Of a stretch of DNA of 64,000 nt, positions 39,301 through 49,776 are shown piece by piece; position 1 is the stretch's first letter, and each line of letters starts with the position of its first letter. Below the pieces are notes generated by a model that had not been told where the DNA came from, ran no database searches, and worked only from the letters and a program-made list of their open reading frames with translations. Made by a program: the position numbers and the translations under genes. This DNA comes from Hirudinaria manillensis (taxonomy: Eukaryota > Annelida > Clitellata > Hirudinida > Hirudinidae): contig CM067528.1 of assembly GCA_034509925.1 (NCBI GenBank), positions 7,277,001 through 7,341,000 of the forward strand. Reading direction: 5' to 3'.

Positions 39301-42300
39301 TGTGGCTATGCCACCTATAATTTATGACCATCATTCATTATTTCATCCATCCATCCTTCCATCTTTCATCACAACTCAAAAATGAGAAGGGAAGTGGATT
39401 TATAAGAAATAATATCAAACAATTTCTATTTACAATAATTAATTAATTACATTTGTTTTGTATTTTCTCAGCAGAAATTAATATCTTTGTTTAGCACATG
39501 CTTGATTGCGAAGAACCTCATTTGGAACAATAATATTATTATTAACAAGGAAAATATCATCCTGGTTGTCTAGGGTATGATGGTAATGGTGATGAAGGTG
39601 GTGGTGATGGCAATGATGATGATGATGATCACCATCACCTTCAACGACATCATCAATTAATCACAAATAACAGCCTCAAGTCTTTACATCTAAGAACAAC
39701 TTACTGCAGAAAACAAAGAAGAGGTAACATAAATAACAACATAGAAGTAAATAAAACCTTTTGCATTTATTTAATTAAATTTGCATATTAATTTAAATAT
39801 TATATGTTTCCATCCAACCATCACTAACAATTCAACTCTTACATAAATTAAATTACATTTTTGCAAATCTAGATATAAATACAGTAAAACCTACAAATTG
39901 GGACACCCGAGTATGGGGTAAAACCTGATTTAAGGGCTGATTTTCTAGGAAGCGATTTTACTTTTGTTTAACATTTGATACCTAATAAAAGGGCAATCTC
40001 CTCCTAGGGATACTTTTTACATGCAAAATCTATTTGTCCCTATAGGCAGGTAATTTGTTATTAAAGGCATTACATTGCAAACCAATTTGGATTTCACTTC
40101 TTATGAAGATCACAAAATGATTTACTTTTAAAACATCTCAATTTTTTCCTAAAAATCTTTCAACCTGGGTTTGCAATTATCAAAGTACTGCAACACCTGA
40201 AATCAACCACATACAAATCTACATATAAGTTGATACAAACCTCTTTAAATAACATACAGTGAAAGCGGTCGCTTGAGGATAGCAACAGTCGAGGAAAGAC
40301 CAGAAATGCCAAGCAAAGAAGATCATTGAGGTCTTAAATGTGTAATCAAATTCATCATTAATAATAATAGTTTCAAATACTTCCAGGAGAAGTCAGACGA
40401 TGGACAAGCCGACTATCTTTGGGTCTCGTATTAGTAAACAAAAATTGGAACATAATTCATGCAAATGAATGTCAGTGAATGAGTAAATGAAACTGAGGTG
40501 AGTAAGTACTCCAGGTGTCACAGGAATAAACCAACTTGACGTAGACCAGGTCTAGCACAGCCGAACCCTCTTAGCTTTGACGGATAAATAGATTCGTTAT
40601 AATTAATTAATTAATTACTAAAACAGTTAGCAATTATAGATTGATCGCCTATACATTTATGGAAAAACATTTCATTATTTGATTTTTGTAATTTAACAAA
40701 AATACGATCGAATTGCTCCTATCACAGAAGTGATGAACTATGAGCTAAGTGGGTTCCACTGGTTAAGATTCTAAGTTCTTCAACAGGCCAAGCAAGCAAA
40801 GCACACGACCAACGACTGTTAAAACAACAAAAAAGGAATAAATATTCCACGTAAGAAAGACATACTCCAAACACCACTCCGTCCACTGATTCTTGGAGGA
40901 TATCCCAGAGGTTAAGCTTCCTTCTCGTGTCCTTAATCAACTAAAAACATGTTTGGTTGGTTTCAATTGCGTTCATATTTACATTGCGAGGCTCGGCTTG
41001 GCAAAGTTTAATCTCCCGATTGCCAGGCTTTCGATGATTTGATCGTGAAAAATAATTTAAAATGAGGAATTTTCATCTTTTAAAGATAATAAATAAGAAC
41101 TACGTGTTTATAAGTAAGTGATTTCGGAAATCATCAGTTCGCTTGGTTATTTTTAAATGATGCAAACAAAATGCGTTGTCCCATGCTTGAAAATAGGGTA
41201 TGTAAGAAAATGATGTAGTAATTCAGGAGTTAAGCAAATCTGGCATCAGATTAAAATTATTAAATCAGATTAAATTTAATCAGATTAAAATGTAATTGTT
41301 CAAAATTCAGCATTTTCCACATGCATTCCACAAAGCAGAGGGTCAAAATTATAATACATTACACATTTCCGGTGATTTTGACATTCAAATATTCACTCCT
41401 ACAATTACAGTTATTTTCAATGCAATTCTTCTGCCCTCCAATGTTTATTGGGAGTAACAAAAAAATGGCTATTGATGTACAAATAAAAATATTTAGGAAA
41501 TAAATCAATGATCATTTTGCAAGGTAACTCTCCTGAAAGTTTAATTGTAATTAAAACTGAATGTCACTTTGATATTGTGACAAAGTTCAAAATGCCATCC
41601 TTGCCAAAGCCATGAATTTGTAATAATATCTCAAGTTGCAGAGAAATTCAAGTCAATAACAAAAAATTAAAAATGAGATGTTTCAATCCAACCCACAGGG
41701 TTGGTAAATGGCTTTTTTAAATCATTCACATTAAGTGCTTCCTTAATAATAAACATAAAATTGAATGAAATTATTTCAAAATAAATAAAAATATATATAT
41801 ATTAAAAGTAATTAAATTACTACAGTAACAATCACTAACTAGTTTGAAATAATTAGATTGCATCAACAAATGAAATAATTGGGTTACAGACATAGGAAGC
41901 AAGAACACTGACAGCCTCAACAAGAATTTTCCTAATAACAACACAACACAATAAAAATGATATAATACAACTTTATTGAAGGATATTACCCTAAGAACCC
42001 TATTTATAAGCACCAATTCTGTTTATATCAAACTATTAATGTCCAGGCACTACTTTAGATGCTTAAATCATCGCATTTGGCAGTGTCTTTTCATCTTAAT
42101 TTAATATAATTCCCTCATCAATGCCAACCATTGAGCAGGACAAGCTGAAGCTCTTAACGAAAGCAAAAATGTTTTTTGCCCTAATTAAAAATAATAGAAA
42201 CAACATACAAGAATATTAATAGCTATAATACCACTCTTAACTAAATCCATTTAAAACTTGAAGCAAAGTTTTTAAGCCCATAAATATTCGCGCTAAGACG

Positions 42301-43415
42301 TATATTGATGAAAATTAAATCAACTGAAATCCTAGGGGAATAAATTAGCCCAACAAAAACTCAACCGAGGTTGTTAAAAACAACGGGAGGTCAAACACCA
42401 TCCGATATTCACCCTCGTTAATGAGTAATAAAACCCATGCCACGAAACCAAATGGACGATAATATGCAAATGTTTTAAATTAAAAAAAATTAAATCCTTA
42501 AGCAAATGAGAATATGTGAAAATGGAATATCTTTTTAATATTACTATTAGCATTATTAATGTTCTTATTATGGTTACGGTTGTTGGTACCTCTTGTTGTT
42601 ACTGCATATTAATTAAATTATTAATCAATGAGTGCTGTTAAGTTGAATGTCCAAATGAGACACCCGAGAAAAACAAGAGGAAGGCACAACTCAGGAATTT
42701 GGTTCTCAAAAAAATGACTCACTTCCTTTGTAGGATCAGAGCCACATTTTTCTGCATGGGCAAGCAGCTGTTCCAACTGAAATGTTATTAAATATAAAAT
42801 AACACAGATAATTCAAATAGTACAGATCAATGACTACCTTGTCATATTAATGCCGTGTTAATCAAACCATGCGTTTATCATAAAATGTAATTATTGCAAT
42901 AAGTATTAGTTAATTCTAAAACATTGGTACAAGCATATCTTGCAGCCTTGTAGCAGGTGGACAAAATATTTGGTGAGTTGAGGTTTATAATCATTAACCA
43001 GTTTAATTTCTGAGATCAAATGTTAACTTAATTAGAATTAGAGAATATTCATATATGCATATTAAAAAGAATTCCAATTAACACCAACCACTAGGAATTC
43101 TTTTTTATCGACTCTTTCATCTCCATCGACGTCAAACATGTTGAATGCTATTTTGAATCCCGACTTTGGTTCTGGCAAAAAATTGTTTTTTATTATTTTT
43201 CCATCAAATTACTTGAGAAAATTTCAATAAAAAATTGGTGGTTCTCATGGGTAATACATCCATCAGTAGGAACTGCTGGGAGTTCCAAAGATTTCTGCTG
43301 CCAAATTGGATTTGGCTGCCATTTGGACAGCAAGTGTTGCAATAGCACAGCATTAATCATTTGATTTGCACAATACTGGTTTATAGCCACATTAATAATT
43401 AAGATGCTTTTGATG

Positions 43416-43475
<60 letters not shown>

Positions 43476-45362
43476 GTACATTTATAATTTATAACAATTA
43501 ACTATCATAGACCCTCATAGTTTATTGAAATTAGTGCTATTATTAAACTGATGCTATCTCAATGGATATCACTTATGATGAATATCTATAAAGAATCATA
43601 TTATAAATATTGATCATGTTTAATTAATCTATGAATAATCATTAAAACATACTTAAGTCTGAAATAGAAAATTTCATTCTCTGTAATAAATTATGCATGA
43701 TAAATTTGAATTAACAATGATGTCATCATTATTATAATGAGTTGTAATCAGTTGACTGATCAGATCGCATTTGTTTGGAGCACGTGGGGATTACAGAGCA
43801 CGCATTATTGGGATGTTGCCAATGGCATTCTCGAGTGAATTCATTCATTCAATTAATGCATCCTTAATTGCCATAACAAAATCAATTCTATTCAAGAGTA
43901 GTAAAATCAGTGATAAAATCAAAGATATTAATTTAACCAAAGTCAATCAATATGTAATCAATTCTAATTCATTTAAAATTATTAATAATAATTTTGCCTG
44001 TGCATCGATTTTGAACCAAATAAATGAAATGATTCATAAATGTCCTAGAAATTAAATAATTGAACGATAAAGATATTAATTAAATTTTTTTTAATTTTTA
44101 CGCTACTCTAACAAAAATCATATTTATTTAAAGATAAGGCAACAATTATAAGAAACAATTTACTGGTGAGGACGCACAGCAGGAAGAGATATTCCGTGTA
44201 TGATATTAGACCTGGATGGGTTTCAAAATTTAAAAAAAATTAAGAATAAATATTTGTCAAATTGCTTTATAAGTTCATTGCTGTTGAACAGTAAAAGGCA
44301 AAACATTACGAATGTCAATAACGGATTTACTCTATTTCTAAAATAATCCCCAAAAGTGGAAACAATTAATTAAATGATTAAAGGTTACAAGGATAAAATT
44401 ACAAACCTAACTATAAAATAAGTCAACAAATGTAAGAGTGTGCACAAAAAGTTGCAAACAATTATCTCCATTTTTAAAAACTAGTTTAACCATTTTCTCC
44501 AAGGTTTCTAAACATGGAACTTGAACTATTCCTCCTTGAAGGAGTTGTTTTCAATAATTTTTCAACACCTGCTTTGTTCAGTTTCAATCTTCCAGTCCTA
44601 TCTGCAACCAATTTGAAAAGATTAGATTAGCAATTGAAAAGGAGGGGTCATCAAATTGTGGGCTCTAAAAATTTCTGTCAAAATAGATTCGGCCTACAAA
44701 TGTAAATTAAATCAAATTAAGGTAATTCATACATCGAGGATTGTCGTATGTGATGGATTCCAGAAAGTCCCTCGGTGTCATGAAAACGTGCCCCTGGTAT
44801 TCAACTGATGCAAAGTTGTTGAACCTCAGTTCTCTGAACGATGGCTGTCTTTCTTGTGGTTCTTCTTTAATTTCCTTGAAATTGGAGATTCAATTTACAG
44901 CTTAAATGAGTTGAAGTAAGTAATTGTTTCTCCTGTTATTTATGCCACACAATTAGTGTAATTTCTCTTTATTACTACCAAGGTGACTTATTGGATTAGC
45001 AACAATTGGAAAACTTCTAGCTTGAAACTCCAAAAGATTGACATCATTTGATAATTTATCCGCAATTCGCCCTGCTTCAACGACAAAAAAAATAGCTTTA
45101 CTTTGGCGTGAACGCAGTCATCTACTCCAAGTAACCATGACACAGAGCCAGGGAACTTTTTGTAAAAGAGGTAGGAACTTGTCAAGGCGACTAATGAGGC
45201 TGTCAACAGTTTCCGAGACACGGATTTTTTAAGCAGCAGTTCGGATTTTACACATTTTCCAAAATACCGACTAGTGACTTGCAAAGAAACTTTTTTATAA
45301 GAATAAAATTTTGAGCCGAGCAGAGAGCGGCCCAACCGAAGGCACGACGCCATTCCCAACAT
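36357..45362 (-). CDS. MICU3: MICU3-like EF-hand regulator of the mitochondrial calcium uniporter
   Basis: Exons in order: 45102-45362, 44733-44874, 44491-44601, 44164-44211, 43092-43171, 42723-42776, then 40866-40940 and/or 38991-39107, then 37629-37723, 37104-37281, 36831-36939, 36573-36730, 36357-36425. The product has 459, 473 or 498 residues depending on the variable exons; phases agree throughout. The first 70 residues are basic, with almost no acidic residue, and end in a hydrophobic stretch, as expected for import and membrane anchoring. The first EF-hand is DVDGDERVDKKE and the last DVDGDGRLSHRE, both with good calcium ligands. MDNLQTEVLELEF and ISEIEFAQILLRYT, and a tail like FKGCVKSEL, match MICU3 better than MICU1 or MICU2. 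MICU proteins sit in the intermembrane space and gate the uniporter by calcium. MICU2 remains a less likely alternative name. Confidence 0.87.
38991..39107 (-). other. MICU3: Candidate alternative exon B of MICU3
   Basis: 117 bp, phase 0 at both ends. Acceptor GTGTTTAG; donor GTACGT. It encodes IKKLYNKTK, a CECRKR motif and IWELMKHDARGLLP. It shares an aromatic-acidic W-D/E core with exon A at 40866-40940. Confidence 0.7.
39885..40080. mobile_element. Degenerate pogo/Tigger-like MITE in MICU3 intron
   Basis: The left end TACAGTAAAACCTACAAATT is followed by GGGACACC. Inside, TTTGTCCCTATAGGCAGG resembles the 3' part of such elements. A second TACAGTGAAA motif lies at about 40256. No intact right end or transposase is seen. 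Confidence 0.35.
40866..40940 (-). other. MICU3: Candidate alternative exon A of MICU3
   Basis: 75 bp, phase 0 at both ends. Acceptor TTTTTAG; donor GTATGT. It encodes LIKDTRRKLNLWDILQES followed by VDGVVFG. Upstream of exon B in transcription. Confidence 0.7.
43413..43475. repeat. (AAT)n microsatellite in MICU3 intron
   Basis: About 20 AAT units between the exons at 43092-43171 and 44164-44211. Confidence 0.97.
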
Positions 45363-45612
45363 CTTGTGCTACGTAAACAAAACAAGGCCTCATCCATTTG
45401 GACGATCTCGCTTGGGGCTGTGTCTGATGAACAACCATTATTCTTAGATTTGAATATGCATGAAACTTTTGGGGGCGTGGTCATTTCGGAAATTTGTTTA
45501 TTTCGTGTTAAGCAAAGTTTTTGCGAAGTTATCGTCCGTGAAGTGAAAGTGGTGATGAGACTTGGGGGTTGCTTTCCCTACTAAGATATGAACTTTGGAC
45601 TTAGCTTATGTT
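45363..45612. promoter_or_regulatory. Probable shared promoter region of MICU3 and the trefoil gene
   Basis: 250 bp of comparatively GC-rich DNA upstream of the MICU3 start. The two genes diverge from here, now separated by the Merlin element. No specific core motif is convincing; the role is inferred from position. Confidence 0.4.
45604..45612 (+). repeat. Left 9-bp target-site duplication of Merlin copy 1
   Basis: GCTTATGTT, repeated exactly at 46976-46984. Confidence 0.93.
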
Positions 45613-46075
45613 GGTATTCCCGATCGATAAGCCCTCTCTATTATCGCTCACAACAATGGAGCAACCATAGCTCCACCCCCCATACATAATTTATTAATGT
45701 AGCTCCTCCTCCTGCTAATTTGTAAAAAATATTGTATATATTTTCTTAAAAAATATATTATTATATTTAAAAATATACGTTCAATATTTTAAAAATACTC
45801 AATCAAATTAAAATCAAGTAAAACAACGCGTAGCTCGGCTAAAGTGAACATGACAAAAATTGCGCGGGAGCTGACCGTCCAATCAGAGGCTTCTGGAAAA
45901 TATGACTTTATTAGTTATTTCTCCACCCATCATATTCCACATAAAGTAAAGCATATTTATATACAAAAACGCTCTTGCCGATAGTACGACAGTACGTGCT
46001 TCCAGGTAAGAAAAACTTAGATAATTCTGTAAATCAGTGGAATAAACGAATTAACTTTTAATTTCCTTTTAATAG

Positions 46076-46368
46076 GCACTACTGTCTGGAGCGATCAGTG
46101 GGGGGCCTACAGAAACTTAACGGCAGTGACTGGATTAGATCACGCCACTGTGAACCATTCCCTGATGTTTGTGGCCCCCAACGGCGTCAACACGAACTCC
46201 GTCGAGAACATGTGGAGATGTGCGAAGGACAAGATAACGAAAATGAGAGGAACTTGTCCTGAGCACATCGAATCTTATCTCGCGGAGTTCCTTTGGCGCC
46301 GTTTGATACCCAGGAGATCCCTATTCGACAGGACGCTGGAGCTGATTCGAGCATATTATCCTGTATAA
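46076..46368 (+). pseudogene. Merlin transposase fragment (ISXO2/IS1595-type DDE domain, C-terminal half)
   Basis: After an acceptor (TTTTAATAG) the frame runs 97 codons to TAA at 46366. TTVWSDQWGAY carries the second catalytic aspartate; TVNHSLMF follows, then NTNSVENMW with the catalytic glutamate, and a helical tail ending RAYYPV. These are the signature blocks of Merlin and bacterial IS1016/IS1595 transposases. The N-terminal half with the zinc-binding region and first aspartate is absent, so I call it a remnant. Confidence 0.88.
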
Positions 46369-46460
46369 ATTTTGTACATAAACACTCTTTGCTTTTTGTT
46401 GTAAATAAATATTCTGTGCTTTACTTTATGTGGGATTTTATGGGTGGAGAATATAACTAA

Positions 46461-46683
46461 TTTTTTTTTGTTGAGTTTATGAGTTTATTAAGGTATCAAA
46501 GCAACTGAAAGAACAAATAGCAAATTGAACATGTACAATATTAGACAGACAATTATGTACATAACACAATGAAACAAATGAACTTAAAATACAAAATAAA
46601 CTCATAGAGTCAGTCTTAAGGAAGCGCAAGTTAACTCCCTAATTGAATCTGGTATTGAGATATATAATCTCGGACCATAACCC
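46461..46683 (-). mobile_element. 5'-truncated CR1/Jockey-type LINE inserted in Merlin copy 1
   Basis: On the minus strand the piece begins in a frame reading YGPRLYISIPDSIREL and ends at TGA soon after; this is the usual C-terminus of ORF2 in Jockey/CR1-type LINEs. About 150 bp of 3' UTR follow, with AATAAACTCATAAACTC and a run of nine A at 46469-46461. Comparison with Merlin copy 2 shows that about 10 bp of the host element were lost at the insertion. Confidence 0.75.
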
Positions 46684-46975
46684 TGATTTTCCAGAAGCCT
46701 CTGATTGGACGGTCAGCTCCCGCGCAATTTTTGTCATTGTTCACTTTAGCCGAGCTACGTGTTGTTTTACTTGATTTTAATTTGATTGAGTATTTTTAAA
46801 ATATTGAACGTATATTTTTAAATATAATAATATATTTTTTAAGAAAATATATACAATTTTTTTTACAAATTAGCAGGAGGAGGAGCTACATTAATAAATT
46901 ATGTATGGGGGGTGGAGCTATGGTTGCTCCATTGTTGTGAGCGATAATAGAGAGGGCTTATCGATCGGGAATACC

Positions 46976-46984
46976 GCTTATGTT
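46976..46984 (+). repeat. Right 9-bp target-site duplication of Merlin copy 1
   Basis: GCTTATGTT, exact match to 45604-45612. It lies only 51 bp before the trefoil gene start codon. Confidence 0.93.
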
Positions 46985-47034
46985 TAATATAATTTAAACT
47001 CACTGATACTGTAGCAATATTGACTGCTTTGGAG

Positions 47035-49776
47035 ATGTCACGCATAAAAAAGGGAAAGTACTTCGTAATTAAAGCTAAAATAAATCCCGATCTGGTATTA
47101 GAAACGCAATTAGGCGGGGATGGAGACTTGGTCGCTGTGTCTCCTCAAATATATGATTGGGTTGGAAACAATGATCATCAAATGTGGTATTATGATTTTA
47201 CTTATAAGACACTGGTCAATAAAAAAAATAATATGGTTCTGGATTGCAATGGTGAGTTAGATATTTCATTGTTGTCATATTTATGCTGTGCTATGCTCTT
47301 CGTTTAGATGACAAGGTTGTTGTGAAGAGTTTAGAACATACAAGATATGAAAAGTTTGTGCTGGACAGCAATTACATTAAAGCTGAGAAATCGGGCTTAG
47401 TTTTGGAATTTAAAGGATCACAATGTTTCTTGAAAGAAAAAAGTGATTCAAATATCCTTCAGCTTTGGAAATTTGAGAATCAGTGTGAGACAGTTCATGA
47501 GAAATTTCATTCAAGTTGTTGGTGATTTATGAAATTTTATTGACTATTTTTTTATGTTCAGGCCTGCTTTATTCTTTTACATCAAGCTCAAAAGTAACCC
47601 AAACTTAGTTGTTGATGTGAAAGGTGATGACAAAGATGCTGGAGCAAAAGTAATTTTGTATGAAAGCAAAGAGAATATGGCAGACAACCAACTTTGGTAT
47701 GAAGATGAACTGGGATTTCTGCGCTCCAAAATTAATGAATATGCTATGGATTTGACAGGTAACGTTATGAACATGTGTTAACTTACATCCAATTATGAAC
47801 ATGTGTTAACTTACATCCAGTTGTAAGAATTACTAATAAATTTTCTTGATTCATTAATTTTCATTGATATATTGATTTGACATCAATCCTTGAATTATTT
47901 TGGACAAGTTCTTGGATATGAATCTTTTTGCTTAAACAACTTAAAATCATTTCAAAATAGTTAATAGATGGTGTGATAATGTTGATAATGATTCTAATGA
48001 AGTTGTTAACATTGCTAATAATTAGTAAAATAGACCATCATCATAACATGTTTACTTCAATTTCACCAATTCTATGAAATTGCATTTATTCATTTATATC
48101 ATTAAATATTTAATAACTTTTCCATTGAAAGACAAGAAGGAGGTTGTGTTGAAACCATACAACGGACAATCAATACAGCAATGGATTGTGTCTGGAAATT
48201 ACATCAGGAATGCTAGCGATCCATCTTTGATTCTCCGAATGAAGGCCGGCAACTTCCTCATCAACCATCGCTTGGTGGCCGGGTGCGATTCCGAAGACAC
48301 GGATTCTCAGTGGGACTTTGCATTCATTCCTCACCAGTCCATCACTCTCAAGTCAGTCTCATATATTTGTGACCTAATTATTATTTTGAAATTATTTTTA
48401 TAGTTATTCTTATTCACATATAGCACTTCATTCATTCGTTCATTACCTTTCCATAGTCATATGGGCAGAGGAAAGAACTTTGTTATCAGAAGTATGATGA
48501 CCGGTTTGACATTGGAAATTGAAGATGAAATAATCGATATTGGAAACAAAGTCGTGTTGGGTCAATACCACGAGGACCCATCGAAGGTGGTCAGACAACA
48601 TTTCTACCAGGACAAGCTTACTGGAGTCATCAGGAGTGTTCTGAGAAATTATGTTCTTGAAGCTGCAGGTGAAAATTGTTAACCTCATGTCATGCTGCAT
48701 TTGAGTTATTATTTTGAAAGTATAATGAGGATAGTTTTTCACCAAATAATGATATTTAAGAAATAAGACTGCAAGCAAATAATACTCAGCATTTCAGAGA
48801 AATGGTCATAAATGGTTACATTATGAAAACGTGATTACTATCCCTTCAACACATCCACAGCTAAAACATTTATTTACATAACAAAGATAATAAAGATAAG
48901 TTAAATATGAATGTAATAAAAATAATAACACATTTTCCTCCTGAAAATTCAGATGATGGTCTAAAATTGTCTCCATATGATCCCTATAACAAAATGCAAA
49001 TGTGGTTCCTGGACTTGAACAAGATCAGGAATAGACACAGCACAAATCTCGTTTTGCAGGCCAACAAAAGCAGAAACAAAATTATTGTTGCAGAGGAAGC
49101 AGACGATGTGGCCGAACAACTTTGGGAATTCTATTTCATGTTGGTTTCATTTTCATTTATTCTAAAGGTCCCTGTAATTCACTAGAATTAGAAACTAATT
49201 TTAATTTTTTATAAATATTCTGTAGTTACTTATTAGTATAATTCTAAATTATTTTAAAATGCTTTTGTTTATCTTAATGGTTCTGATCCTTGCACGAATC
49301 ACAGACCAGCAAAATGCTTCCACATAGTGAGTCTTTCTTCTCGGAAAGTTCTCGACGTGAGAGGCTCCAATGCCAGTTCTGGTGCCTCGGTAATACTTTA
49401 TTCCAAGAACATGCGACCATCTGACAACCAGCTCTGGTATGAGGATGAGGCAGGATTAATCAGGTCGAAGCTAAACGGATACGTATTCGATTCCTCAGGT
49501 AACTTTAAGTCTAATAGAAAAGTTGTTTTGCAGTTTGTTTCGTGATAACTTTGTAAATAAATATTTTTTTTAGGCAATGGAGTCAAAGTGATGCCCTTTG
49601 ATCCTGACAACAAAGAACAGTACTGGGTCGTCGTTGGCGACAGGATTCAGAACAAATACGAGGATAAGATGGTGCTAGACATCAGTGGAGAGTCAAAAAT
49701 GAGTGGAACTCCGCTCATAAAGTACAAGTTCCATGGAGGTGATAACCAAAGATGGAAGTTTGAATATATCGATTGA
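47035..49776 (+). CDS. Four-domain ricin-B-like beta-trefoil protein
   Basis: Exons 47035-47251, 47308-47482, 47562-47758, 48132-48351, 48457-48668, 48953-49139, 49305-49498, 49574-49776 give 534 residues from MSRIKKGKYF. The protein is four tandem beta-trefoils of about 133 residues (1-131, 132-270, 271-403, 404-534). Each shows VLD or LVLD strands and QxW-type motifs: DHQMWYYD and LQLWKF; DNQLWYEDE, QQWIVSG and SQWDF; MQMWF and EQLWEF; DNQLWYEDE, EQYWVV and NQRWKFEYID. Such folds commonly bind sugars, but several QxW sites are degraded, so binding is not assured. There is no signal peptide or membrane segment, so it is probably cytosolic. Each domain uses two exons with the same phases. No catalytic partner domain is present. 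The function is unknown. Confidence 0.88.

Larger units (their letters stand above)
45613..46975 (+). mobile_element. Merlin-superfamily DNA transposon, copy 1 (internally deleted, LINE-interrupted)
   Basis: Perfect ends GGTATTCCCGATCGATAAGC and its reverse complement are flanked by the 9-bp duplication GCTTATGTT, the size expected for Merlin (8-9 bp). The terminal inverted repeats are long, about 400 bp on the left (to about 46011); the right one is interrupted by a LINE tail at 46461-46683. The left repeat holds CCAATCAGAGG, a TATATA-like box and a splice donor (CCAG-GTAAGA at 46004-46010), so it may carry the element's promoter and first exon. Between the repeats is the C-terminal half of the transposase. 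The first catalytic aspartate is missing, so this copy is non-autonomous. Confidence 0.9.
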
